Assembly (NCBI GenBank): GCA_973895155.1 | Contig: OZ316898.1 | Span: 3,038,001-3,102,000 of the forward strand | DNA from: Marsupella aquatica | Lineage: Eukaryota > Marchantiophyta | DNA length: 64,000 nucleotides | Direction of reading: 5' to 3' | Made by a program: the position numbers and the translations under genes | Shown here: positions 13,725-28,381 of the stretch, piece by piece | Numbering within the stretch: the first letter of the stretch is position 1 | Layout of the letters: each line of letters begins with the position of its first letter | The notes under the pieces: generated by a model | Seen by the model: only the letters and a program-made list of their open reading frames with translations | What the model was told of the DNA's origin: nothing | Databases searched by the model: none

Positions 13725-16485
13725 TCAATCTCTTTTCTCGCTTTTCCTGGCAAAATAAAGAGGGTCTACACTGTCCCCAGGAATCCTATCTGCAACAACA
13801 TCTCCTTCTAGATCTGCCCTCCTTGCTCGATCTCTGTGCTCATCTCCATAATCACCATCGCCTGTGAATGCGTTCCATTTACAGCCTTGTAACAGCACCA
13901 CAACAACTATGAGGGCACACACCAAAAACAATGTCGGACCTCCAAAAAGGAGTTTCTTTGCCAGCTGCAAGAGTGGCGGGTTGAGCAGAGCCCTGAGCTT
14001 CAGTTTGCCATCTAAGTAATCTTGCAGGAATTTCGTGAGCTGAGTCTCAGAATCTAGTCGAACGAAAGCCTCCACATCGTCACTCTGCAAATAACAAGTT
14101 TTCGAGAATTGCCAAATGGTTAAGGTGAGATTAAGACATCTAAACTTTGTATCTTGCTCAGAAATGGAACCAAGACTGAAAATCCAGCACTCACGATAAG
14201 TTCTTTTCCTGAAAGGGTCTTCTATTTGGGACATGGTATTTCATATTGCAACTGCGAACCCTCCGGGATTTTCTTCGCTGAATCCCATTGAAAAGGTCTA
14301 AATCTTCAAACTACTCATATACAATAAGTAACCAATGTTATCCATGACTAAGTACTTGGCAAGTGCGATACATACTCTGGAAAAATGTGACTCTCCATCC
14401 CAGATTACCACTGTGGGCAATACTGAGGCCCTCCCAATGCCAAAAGGTTCAACAAATGCAAGTGCCGTTGCAGTTTCAACATAAGCAAACACAAAGGCTC
14501 GATTTGCTGGAGCAGCCATCTTCAACTTTTTAATAAAGGAGAGAGAAATACTGTCTGATTTACTCCCCAGGACACCAATCGCAATGGGCCTTCCGTCATC
14601 TTTCAAGCGCTGGACAATCTCAGGGTTGTCAACCGACGAGACTGAAGGCATAAGGTGTTGCAGAATAAAGTCCCCTATGTCACTACCTGCACCGGAGTTA
14701 AAAAGAGAGATAAGAAGATAAACATCAACAATAGATGCACCATACGCAACCTTCGTGAAAAATAACTAAGTTAGAAAAGCATGGTAAGTCATAAAATATT
14801 AACACCCTGACTAAGATACCACTTCACCTTTCTACACCAGCATTAAACCTATCATAACGTGAGACAACATGCCTGATTCTGCATTCCTTGCAGATTTCCG
14901 ATGCGTTCAGAGTTCAGTCTCTTTTTTCAGCTGCATACCTTCGAAAGGGCCATAGAAGATGCTATGCTCTTCAAGCTTCGGGTGCAAGCCTACCAATGCT
15001 GGCTTCTTGTCAAAATCATAGTCCACCATCAGCTTTTCAGAGACATCCTGGATGACGGCAAACCAGGCTCTCCTTTTATGCTTCCTGGCCAAATCTTCCA
15101 CCACAGAGGCCACAGAGGCCTCCAGACCAAAACCCAGAAAGATAGGCGAGTCGTCGCTAACATTCTTCACAAAATCGGTCAGATCTGATTCTGTTGCAAG
15201 ATTGGTGACAGGAGGAACTATGGAGCGCTTCACATATGCAACGATGGCCTCTGCGGAGCGGGTACCTTCATATGATGCCTCTGTAGGATTACCATTGGTA
15301 TAAAGCCTCAGCGTCGGAAACCCACTGGAGCACAACAGCAGAATCATACAATGATCCCAAGGCCCTTGTATCTCAAATAGCAAGCTCTCGCACTAATTAC
15401 GAGGTCTACTGAAAGACGAAACCAAGGTGGAGGACAACACACAACAAACTCTCGATTGAAATTTAAAGTAGGACCAAAACGAGCCACAAACCTCATATAA
15501 ACAAATAAAATTCCATTTTCAAAAAACTATTATTGATGGCCTACTGAAGCACAGTAAATCCTGATCGATGCTAATCTGTACATCGGAAAAAAGGAAGAAA
15601 AGACGAAGAGAGCTTACTCTATAGCATATTTGTTGGCAACTGCTCTGTACTTGTCAGCGTCAATCTTAGCGAGTTTGACGGTGGGGGCATCTTTGGAAAG
15701 TATTTGAGAAGCTCTCTCGTACTGTAAAAGAACATTTTTTTTCAAATAAGTAGATGGAAGGACGGTTACAGACTGTGAAGTCTCATTTACAACCTACAAA
15801 ATTAGACCTGATCCTCACCCGCTAGCCATCTCGTGGAAATCTTCGGTGCATGAAGCCAGCGCATTAAAAAGAATTCCAAATATCCTCAGGATGCGAGATC
15901 GTCTTGAATTGAGATCACTGCCAGTTCAACTGGAAGAAACCCGCCAAAACCTCCTCAACGCTTCAGACTCGCGTGATCAGAAAATCCGACCTTCGAAATC
16001 AGCTGATCTGACGAGTCAATGAGAGCTCCAGCTCAAACCAACGTGGCCCACGTCTAAATCGCTCGGATCCGACAAGCCCTAAATTAATGCTAGGTTAAGA
16101 TTCTTCTCAATACTCCTTCTAATTGCTCCAAATCACGACTACAGTACCATCCATAAAATGTAGCCTCTTCGCAACCAAAAATACCTTCATAATCGAGACG
16201 GCAACCAGACTTGGGCAAGATATCGAAAACGAGGTCAGGCGGGATCAATACCTCGGGAGCCAGGTGCTTGCAATGGCCACACCACGGAGCGAAAAACTCC
16301 ACCATGAGAACATCATACTTCTCAATCGCTTGCGAGAGAGAATCCGGCGTCAGGTCCAGCACTAAGCTTCTCGGCTGGTCATCTACACGGCAGAAACAAA
16401 CGCTGCAAAATTGCACAACTAACAGAAATCCTGACAACAGCAGAAGTCGACGCATCCTCCTCGACCCTCCTTCACAAAAAGCCAT
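13725..16485 (-). CDS. Protein disulfide isomerase-like, PDIL5-2/PDI8 type
   Basis: Five exons join in frame to 464 aa: 16485-16252, 15721-15618, 15324-14939, 14686-14376 and 14084-13725. Residues 11-32 form a hydrophobic signal peptide (RRLLLLSGFLLVV). The single N-terminal thioredoxin domain holds FFAPWCGHCKHLAPE, with active-site CGHC at residues 69-72. The middle, redox-inactive region has family blocks such as RRAWFAVIQDVSE, DYDFDKKPALV and EHSIFYGPFEG. A C-terminal hydrophobic helix (PTLFLVCALIVVVVLL) marks the membrane-anchored PDIL5-2 subgroup of plant PDIs. It should act in the ER as a thiol oxidoreductase or chaperone. All introns have GT-AG ends; the longest is intron 1 (530 bp). 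Length is close to the Arabidopsis homologue (about 440 aa). The acidic, Arg-rich tail after the helix (GDGDYGDEHRDRARRADLE) lacks an obvious KDEL signal. The exon 4-5 junction lies in a poorly conserved region and is the least certain. Confidence 0.9.
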
Positions 16486-17172
16486 CGCGCTCTCGCACAG
16501 CTTCGAATTCCTCTGTTTCGCTGACGATTAGGTCTCCTTTCTACTCCATGGAGCAGTAGTCTCCTCCATCGCTGCACAACTTTCGAAGCTCGAAGAACAC
16601 GATTCCTTCACCTGCTCCGCACCGTCGGCACCTCGTCCGCGCCGTCAGGCCGGCCCGTCGAGTTTCAGATTCGAAACCTTTGCCGAGACTGTGCGTTTCT
16701 CCAATAAAGATCCTGGCCGTTAAAACTCTTGACCAAAGGTCGAGATCCCCACAGGGTGCTCGGTCCGAAATTCGGGACTGACTGCGGTCACTTCTCCGTC
16801 GTTCGACTGAGAACGGGCCACCGTTGGTGTCCTCGATCGCTGGCGTCGGTACAAAGTCAGTGCTCGGCTTTCAATTGAGTCACACCGTCCGTATGCCGTC
16901 AGTGCCGTTGCTTCTTGGATCTCGGCCTTCCGATACCGTTGGTACCGAATCGGAGCCGTAGCCCTTCTCTGGCTTCACAGGTCATACCGTCCGTTCATTT
17001 CTGGTGAGAACTGTACAGTTCGGTGACTGGCTGCCGTTCAATAATTATTGCTTCGCAGTTCGGACCCCGTACCCAGCGTACCTAGACAGTTGCGAAATTA
17101 ATTAAATCTTAGTATAAATTCAGGCTCCAAAACAGTAAACTAAGCAAGAATGGACCTCCACTTTGGGTATGC

Positions 17173-17280
17173 AATACATCTCCACTTCACCTAACTTTGC
17201 CTAATTTTACACTTTGTCTATGCGCAATGAAATACATCTCCACTTCACCTAACTTTGCCTAAGTTTCCACTTTGTCTATG
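17173..17280. repeat. 58-bp tandem duplication
   Basis: aatacatctccacttcacct begins at 17173 and again at 17231. Each is followed by aactttgcctaa, a ttt(t/c)(c)ac variant and actttgtctatg. The two copies are nearly identical. Confidence 0.85.
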
Positions 17281-19210
17281 AAGCTTAGATGGACTGGCAA
17301 AGCTTGGATGTATCTCCTCAAAACATTTAAACTGACTTAGATAATATTGTTACATTTTTTACTGAAATATGATCTATAAATGGTCTTTTTATTAGTGGTA
17401 GTTTGTTTCAATTTTATTACCTAACCTTTTTCCTCTGTAACGATAACTTGACGACCTTCAACTTGAAAGACAACAAGATTTCATGTCATTACTCAGGATC
17501 AACATTATGTCTTGACTACTTTCTCCCCAAGGTAGTCAAAGTTGTCAGATGCAATCTATGACCAGATCCTTTTTCTTTTTGGTTTAAAAGCAATTATCTC
17601 TTTACACAATCCATGGGGATGGGCAGGGACAATGTCTCGCTCATTCAGACTTTTGTTTCCCAAAGCAGACTTCCAGAAATATGAGGCTTTTCACTATCGC
17701 GGTATTGGTATTCTACGGAAACATTTTCAGACATTGTCTTTATAATTGAGAATTACTTGCCACTCTTTTAGTGCAAAATTAGTTCATGGGCATTGTTTTG
17801 GTGTATTTATCAAGTTACCATTCTTTTCCAGCATTGGTTAAGTTGATTTATGTACAATTAACCCAACTCATTCGATGACCAAGAACACACAATTGGATGG
17901 ATGGCATTTAGACCTTTAGAGCAATGCTGGCCCAAAATAAGTCCAGCCTCAGATCAACCCCTTCCAACTTGTTTGTCCTGTTGAGCCGCCTACCCTGGTC
18001 GTAGTAGGTCTCAGGACAACCTGAAACTACAGTACATGTTTCCACGAAGAATATAAATGTGTGTACATTAGTCTCCCTTTGTTTTCCTCAAAGGAATTGT
18101 AATTTATAATTTGTGGAAAAAGTGGTTTAAGGTTGGCCAGAGAAATACAGCACCCAAAGAAACCAAACCTTAATAGATTCATACAAAATAGCACCATTAA
18201 CAACTATAGTTATTAAAGATCCAATTCCTATAAGTACCAACCCACATTTGAGATACTGACTAAAGGAGCTTTACAAGAACTGTCCGGCTGATTATATGGA
18301 AGGCCAGATGTAACCCATGTATGGAAGGCATTCCTTGGTTTGCAGACACTATCATTATTAAAAGCCTAGTTTTGCTTCGTTCTCTATCTTTACATTGAAT
18401 GGGAGAATTGAGTCATGAGCAGTGATAGTAGGTGTCTTACCCATGACAAAGACTAAAGCAAGCTGGGCCAGAATAAAGAATCACCCCTATGGATAGCATA
18501 GCCAAGCAAACCCACTTAAAATTGGGACTAAACTATGACCTGCTATCATTTTGGCAAATAAACCTATTCCTCAACACAGTTGCACTATTTGCTTTGGACT
18601 TTCAGTAGTTAGCAAAATCTACTGATTCAAGAAGGTTGGGTGGAGGTCACCCATTGAAGGGAATGCCTGGCAAGGACAATCTTTGCTGCAACCCTTTCTC
18701 CAAACTTGTTTTGCATGCTCTACTCTCTCTCCATTTAAAAAAGTGGGATCCAGCGGCCAGATGGGCCGCTGGTGCCCAAGTTTGAGCTCCTACTAGTGCT
18801 CCCTCTAGAGTCTTGCTAACCAACTGGACAGCACAGAGTACACTATCATTGGACACCTGGATGGCCATGGTAACACTGGAAATGGTGTCAACTGGTAAGG
18901 GTGTTCTCTGGGTGCTCCATTCCTTATTTGACTTGGGCTGCCAGCAAACTTGCAAATAGCAAGTGGTGCAGCACACAATGGGTGGGGATGCTCTAAGCAT
19001 GGGTATTCAGGTTAGTCTCTATAGTAAAGCAGGAGAATTGAGAGGCTAGGGTAAGGGCCTACAGTGAAGAATGAAACCTCTAGACTGACTCTGGGGACAC
19101 AACCATGGTTGGGGGTGAGCTGGAATGGGGCTCATGGTACTCACCATTATTTTTTATGAGCAAAGCCTCAGGCATTTAGGCTAGTTCCCACCAAGGCCAA
19201 AAAGTTGTTC

Positions 19211-19316
19211 CCACAGTGTCTAATTGCAGGGACCCAGGAAGATACCCCAAGCCTGGACTTGTCCACAGTGTCTAATTGCAGGCTCCCAAGAAGATACCCC
19301 AAGCCTCTACTTGTCT
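19211..19316. repeat. 52-bp tandem duplication
   Basis: ccacagtgtctaattgcagg starts at 19211 and 19263, each followed by a gaagataccccaagcct block. A third partial start (ctacagt) follows. Two short overlapping open frames across it are artefacts of the repeat. Confidence 0.85.
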
Positions 19317-20427
19317 ACAGTAACTTTGCCCTATGTAACAAGTGCAGGTATATCAATTGTGCACTTATTCATATGTACACAGTCTGCACCACCAAATCAA
19401 TGCATGGAAAATTGGTTATGCACTTCCCCATCTGTGTTTTGAGGTTATACACATCAAACTCCTCACTACCCCAACCCTCATATTACATGATTCAACTGGT
19501 GCATGAGACTATTATATAATTACCTACTGCAAGTATCAGTAAATGCTTCATAAGCATGCGTTGCAGCAACTGATAAATGCATGTGTAGACATATAGATGG
19601 GAAAACACTTATAGTTTAGTGATGGTTTACCTGCACTTATGCAAACTGCATTTTCGGTGCATTACCAAGGAAATCGCTCTAATAGTAGGGGACTAGATGA
19701 CCAGCCTGCACTTAACCGCACAATGCACTACCAAAGATTCATACATATAACTTCAAATAGTATATACAACAAATAGCAAATTCAGTTTTGGTAATATGAT
19801 AACTTTTCATGTTTATTGTCGAGGTGTGCATTGAAAAAATTGATATAACTAAGCTCCTTGGTATATATAAAATGCACCTTAATATGCCTGGGTCTAAAGG
19901 GAACCCAAGGGACCAGGGGGTTTGCAGGGATTCTACATTGTGGGTTACCACAACTGTTCGGGATTCATGCAAGTAAGGTAATGCACTTAGACATTGCTCT
20001 CTAAGTGCACACTTCTGGGAGAGAAGCATCTGGTGTGCACTTTACATGGGTTTGCACTAAGTAATAAGTGTAAATGGAGAATTGCACAATATGATCTACA
20101 TTGTTGTGACTCCCACCCTAAATTGTACATCCCTCCTCTAAACATGATCTCTTACACCACCAGTCCCATTCTCACTCTATCAAAAAATGCCATACACTTA
20201 TCAGTAAGTGGAACACTATGGAATTGTGAGCTTACCCACGACTGTTAACGTACACTTATTGTGTGTTTGCACTATACAGTTGCCATTTAGCACAAGTTTT
20301 TCAGGTTTGTTGGCATTTTAAAGAGGTGCAAAAAGAATGTCCCAACCATATCAGGTACCCTCAGAGATATCAGGTATCAGGCAAAGATATCAGTGATTAC
20401 AAATAGGATTGGAAGTGACTCGGCAAG

Positions 20428-20592
20428 GTAACCAAGTTGTGGACTTAGAATATTCAAGCCATCTTTTTTGAAGGACTCAGCAAGGGTCACCAAATGTCGC
20501 CCAAAATGACTCGCTGAGTTGTGGATTTAGAGTATTGAAGCCATTATTGTGTGAAGGACTTCGGCAAGAGTCACCGAAGGAACAGAGCAAGA
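20428..20592. repeat. Tandem duplication of about 87 bp
   Basis: Two diverged copies of gttgtgga(c/t)ttaga(a/g)tatt(c/g)aagccat followed by gaaggact(c/t)(a/c/g)gcaag(g/a)gtcacc. The second copy lies about 0.45 kb upstream of the enolase start codon. Confidence 0.75.
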
Positions 20593-21020
20593 CTGCTGAA
20601 GGGATGTATGTCCTCAGCAAGAAAGCTGAGCTCAACTGATTACTAATATGGTTAACAACCTCTACAAAAATGCATTTTAAAAAGGTGCAAAAATATGGAA
20701 GAACGGGATGCCTTGCAGTTATCCAGGTTTTGGACTCATGTAGTGTGCACGGTGGACTGTACTGTACTGTAAGTCGAGTACACGGGAAATGTGCACGATG
20801 CTGTGAGTAGCGAAGATCCCAAGAGGAGGGGGCGAAAAAATCTATGGCACATTCCTGATTCGATTCGAGGCGAGAGCATTTCCACGAGAAGAGAGCACAG
20901 CCCAGTATAGAAGTGCTGCTGCATATTCTTACTACTTGATTCAGAAGTGCGCTGCAGATTCTTGCCACTTGATTGCGCTGCACAGCAGACACAGCCAATG
21001 CTCTTCTTGGATTGAATTAA

Positions 21021-24220
<3,200 letters not shown>

Positions 24221-25107
24221 ATCAGCCAACACGCAGGGTGATATAGGTCACGCCTCCAGTCATTCTTCTCTTGATTCGGAAATTCCCTCTCCAAAGTTTA
24301 GCTTTGGCCGAAACAGGAATTGGTGGACTAGTTTATACCTGTGATGTGCAAATAAAGCCATCACATGGCACGGCTGAGGTAGGATTGACCTAATAAGAAG
24401 AGCAATGTTCAGCTGCTGCCACTGTACTGGTAATTTTGATCGGGCTGTGTGGATAAGGTAGAGAACCAAGGTATCTTTGTTTTCTTTCGACGTTGATTTA
24501 ATTATGCCATTGCCAAAGAGAATGCCAAAGCAGTCAATTGAAATACCAGGAATGAGTGAAAAGTCGTGTAAAGTCTCGTGCTTTACGTAACTTCAGCTTC
24601 TCTTGGATAGAAGTGGATGTGCCATGAGAGCAGAAATTGGCCAGGGAACACGTGTTGGAGAATTCGTGTTTGAGTTCTTCAGCCTGTGGAAATAGCAATC
24701 AATGTGGAAAACATATTAATGTTTCGAGATCAACTACAACTATACACGTGAACGACTGGGAAAATGGTCGTCCAGAAAGGTTTTAACAGATTCTCTGGTT
24801 CATTTTGCGAATTTTTTGGGCCCCGTCTTGTCCTCATTCACCAGCTCAGGATACCCAAGGAGCAATTATTCCAGACGGGCTGTCTCTCTTTGTGCCACTA
24901 ATTTCCTTCCCACTATTTCTATTTGGAAGCGCAGTCCCGCCAAGCCGAAATTCGTAAGGGCTTTCCCCACAGGTCTCTTTATAGCAGTACTCTATTACAA
25001 ACTGGACGAGCAGGAGTACATGATGGAGCTCTCGTCGTTGTGAATTGAACGACGAACTGAAGTAGGTGGGAAATCTAGCGGTCTATGGTAAGGAACGGCA
25101 CTGCTAG
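24221..25107. other. Enolase 3' region and intergenic DNA
   Basis: Holds the enolase 3' untranslated region (aataaa at 24351-24356) and no further recognised gene. The open frame at 24816-25043 starts at TTG and has no upstream ATG, so I do not call it. Confidence 0.4.
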
Positions 25108-25509
25108 CTCAAGATCACCCAAGCAGGACATCTCGCCAGCCGATGCATAGAAGGAGAGCACAAGCGAACTAACGAACTCAAGGCAAAGAAGTCATACATG
25201 AAGGACCTGCAAACTAGTACGAGGCAGAGAGCTCAAGAAGAAGATGAGCACACAAGGGAGCCCAACAACGAGACCAGCAATATAGACGAGCAAAATACAT
25301 CAAAGAATCAAAGCCAAAAAACAAGACCAGCACTAAACAGCAAGAGAAAGAAACTCTACTAACACGAGCGATACATAGCCCAACAACAAGACCAGACTAC
25401 AGAGCAAAGAAGAACTCAACCAAAGGATTCAGACTACACTCCTGGACAGGTGGCCAGTAAACCTGACGAGAAGGATGCCACCCAACAGGAGGAAAAGGCC
25501 TACGACTAG
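25108..25509 (+). pseudogene. Hydrophilic ORF remnant, T-poor, one internal stop
   Basis: One frame is open from 25108 (after a TAG at 25105) to a TAG at 25507, broken only by a TAA at 25360. The first ATG is at 25198. The translated sequence is extremely hydrophilic, rich in Lys, Gln, Glu, Thr, Asn and Asp (for example KAKKSYMKDLQTSTRQRAQE and SDYTPGQVASKPDEKDATQQ). The coding strand is strikingly poor in T compared with both flanks. I do not recognise the family. It could be a decayed exon, a tail of a transposon gag-like protein, or simply a compositionally biased non-coding patch. Confidence 0.3.
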
Positions 25510-26862
25510 CTGTTTCGCTCCATTGTCATTGCCACGCATGTCCTCCGAATCACTGTCAGCAAAGCTTCGCGATGTCTATCCAATGGGAAGGCTGGTTCTC
25601 CAGTGCTTCTATGGGATTTCCTGTTTCTATTAACGCTCAGAGATGGGTACAATTGGCCTTTCCTCGCCTTCGTCGCTAACGCACTTATGGATACCATAAG
25701 TACAGCAAGCCTGACGGTAATTGCACATCCAAATCAGCAGCATACTCTGTACTATGCTATGTGGCAAGCGTCCACCAGGCAAGCGTCCACCAGGTTGGAT
25801 GTATTTTCATGATAAACCCGAGTATTCTTCTATATAAGTATCCGGTAATTGCATTTTGATGTGCAATTACCGGGATGTCGCAAGCCCGGAGAGACACTCA
25901 CCGTCTGCTCTCCCTGGATGTGACCGTGATTGTGTCCTTGCTGTAACTGAAATTTCGTGCGGGTCGTGATACACTGTACAATATCTCGAGAGCTGCGTTC
26001 TGGAGCGGGAACGGGATGCACGGTACAGGTCGGAGTGTGTGGGGCTGCTTCTGGAAATGGTGCTGACGGAATCTTCGCTGCCAATTTTAGTTGCTGGGTT
26101 GTTGAGAGAATTTCATTCCAGTGGTAAAGAGAGACGAGCATCTCTAGGAAGCTCCTGATTCAATTATCAAAACGTTTCAGAGAGACAGGGCAGCAGGAAA
26201 GCACTGCTTCAGACTAGCACTTCAGGTGGGTGTTTTGGTGGCTTTAGAGAAGGGCAGTCGATCAGACATTCGTTGGCTAACTTGCTGGATCCCCGCTGTG
26301 TTATCTGGTTCGGTTCAATTATTTGGTGAGTTATAGCTTCTCTTTTGGTTTCCTTGGTTGTACCAGGTAGTGAATAGTAAGAACGGTTTGCCTCTCCTCT
26401 CCGACCAGCTCCCTATAATTCCGCGTCGTCAACGATTTCATATACAACCTCCCTCCTCTTTGGCCCCTGGGGTGCTCATTGAATCCCTTGGTGTTGCGGT
26501 AATACATCGTTGTTGTGTGCTTCTGCACGTCCTCTGCTAAGCTAGTCTGTGTTGATTGACTTCATTGTTGTTGGCCACGTAAGTTGGTGCAATTCCTTCG
26601 TGTTTGTTCTGAACTTGGGCCGAACCTATGTCGACAAACACTTCGTCACAAAGCAATGTAGTGTAGAGTAGTATCACCTGGATGTTAGATGATGGGCTTT
26701 ATGGATCGAGAAGGAGCGTTATTGGTTAGTTTTTTTTATTTCAAATAAGCTTGCTGAAGCCTTATAGTTTATCCCTTAACGATCTGAGGACTGACAACTT
26801 TTAAACATGCATTCATCGATTCATTGCAATCATTTCCCTGAGTTGTGTGACATTTGCTCAGA
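25510..26862. other. Intergenic region upstream of the lectin gene
   Basis: No coding exon recognised. It holds a perfect 12-bp inverted repeat (listed separately) and the promoter and 5' leader of the lectin gene. The start of the lectin could be preceded by a leader intron, because tttgctcag lies directly before the start at 26863. Confidence 0.35.
25842..25873. repeat. Perfect 12-bp inverted repeat, 8-nt loop
   Basis: ccggtaattgca (25842-25853) and tgcaattaccgg (25862-25873) are exact reverse complements separated by 8 nt. A related ggtaattgcacat lies at about 25716-25728. TATA-like tatataagtat lies directly upstream at about 25832. The function is unknown; it may be a palindromic binding site or a transposon remnant. 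Confidence 0.7.
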
Positions 26863-28381
26863 ATGGCAGGAGGTGGCTCTTACCCGGATCAACAGGGCAG
26901 CAGCCCATGCCCGTATGGTCAGGCCGCGGGACCGCCTGAATACAGCAACCATGCACCACCGCCGGCCGAACCAGCGGGTGAGCTTGTTCAGGTTTACACG
27001 GAAGCCAATCCTAACTATCGGCTCACAGCTAAGCAGGATGGGGCCGTGCTTGCCTTCAAGAATTCGCGGGATGTGTCCCAGGTACTGTACTTTTATAGAA
27101 ACCCTTCACCTTGGTCTTCTGTAGATTCATGCCAAGTTCTTGATTCTTGATTCTTGATTCTTGATTCTACCTCAATTCTCAGCTCAAAGCTACATTTTGC
27201 AGCTCCAGAGTTCTAAAGTTTCCAGCCTTTAGACGTAGGCCTGCAAGCTCTCTTTTACTTCATTCACGTAGCATGGAACGAACGCATATGTTTGGGCTGA
27301 TTCCCTCCGGCCGCTCGGAGGAAGGATTCACTGAAATGGACCTCTCGATCTTTCGATCCGAGTTCTGAATTCCATGAGGTGATGGCATCTCCGTGCCAGT
27401 GAAGTTAAAGAGACTTTCACCTGGGCTTTCCAATATACATCCGGAGCTGATGTCCTTGCTTGCTTTTAGTAGACTCTCGGAAAACGCTGTTGCTAGAAAT
27501 TGGATCAGATCCTGTAGCGGATTCGTTTTGCTGGCTTCATAGTATTCTGCTTAATTTGTAAAATTCTGGTGCGAGAAATTGAACGCATGTAGTGCCCGTC
27601 TCTCAGCGCCTGTTCTCTCGATATTTGTTTGCCGCGGTGACCAAGAAAGGTAAACAGTAAGCCGCTTAGGATTTATCTAACTCCTGGTGGTGGTCATGGT
27701 TTGGAACTATATTGACCTTGTTGAAAACTTTTTGAAATTGTTTTACCAGCAATGGATCAAAGTCGACGTAGGACCAGGACACGGTGAGTTCATCGACAGG
27801 CAAGGGCAACCTGGATTCATCCTTGTGAACAAAGCCACTGGACTGCCACTGAGTCATGGACACCAAGCCAATGATTTTGTAAGTGGGAGTGTTTCCTTCT
27901 GTTTTTTCATGGACATTATTCTTTTCAAGTCCTCACTCGTCATCATTCCGAAGCTTGATCTAGAACTCTAGGTGAATAGCGACAATTTCTTATTCAAGTA
28001 TTCCTTTTCGTTGAGGCTCAACAACAAATTCGCAGGCCAACTATTGACCTCGAAGATATGTTTTGTTCCCTCACCCTAACGCTCTCAAGCTCAGGGAAAC
28101 TTTGGGAGCTATGGAAACTGAAGCCATTTGCGCAGGTGACAATACACAAACAAGTCTTTGGAGCGAACAGCCCCGTAGAAGGTTCGATCATTTGGACTCT
28201 TGGAAGAAAAGATGAAGGACATGGGTTCAGAGGCATGCGGGCAGTCACCAATATTTCCCTGAATTTAGATGCCCATCATGCGGATAAAGCGCACGGTGGT
28301 GTTCGGGACGGCAATCGCCTTCTCCTCAGTGCCTGGAACGAGAATAAGGAAAACCTGAAGTGGAAGGTTGAGCCTTTCTAG
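26863..28381 (+). CDS. Euonymus-type (EUL) lectin, single-domain
   Basis: Three exons join in frame to 197 aa: 26863-27081, 27750-27878 and 28136-28381; introns are GT-AG, phase 0. After a Pro/Gly-rich N-terminus (residues 1-40, with PPEYSNHAPPPAEPAG) comes one EUL domain of about 150 residues. It starts at VQVYTEANPNYRLTAKQDG and contains QQWIKVD, GFILVNKATGLPLSHG, GSIIWTLGRKDEGHGFRGMR, TNISLNLDAHHADKAHGG and the terminal LKWKVEPF. This matches the layout of plant EULS-type (S3-like) nucleocytoplasmic lectins, which bind mannose- or galactose-containing glycans and are linked to abiotic stress responses. There is no signal peptide, consistent with a cytosolic or nuclear protein. I chose the ATG at 26863; an in-frame codon triplet upstream is not ATG. 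Sugar specificity cannot be told from sequence. Confidence 0.92.
27138..27169. repeat. (TTGATTC)n microsatellite in lectin intron 1
   Basis: About four tandem copies of a 7-bp unit (ttgattc) lie inside the first intron of the EUL lectin gene. Confidence 0.9.

Noticed and set aside
18647-19000. 117-codon ATG frame on the minus strand
   Set aside because: There is an ATG, but no recognisable family, no splice context, and it lies in repeat-bearing intergenic DNA.
24816-25043. Small open frame downstream of enolase
   Set aside because: It begins at a TTG codon with no usable ATG and shows no domain; an acceptor-like site inside is not enough to call a gene.
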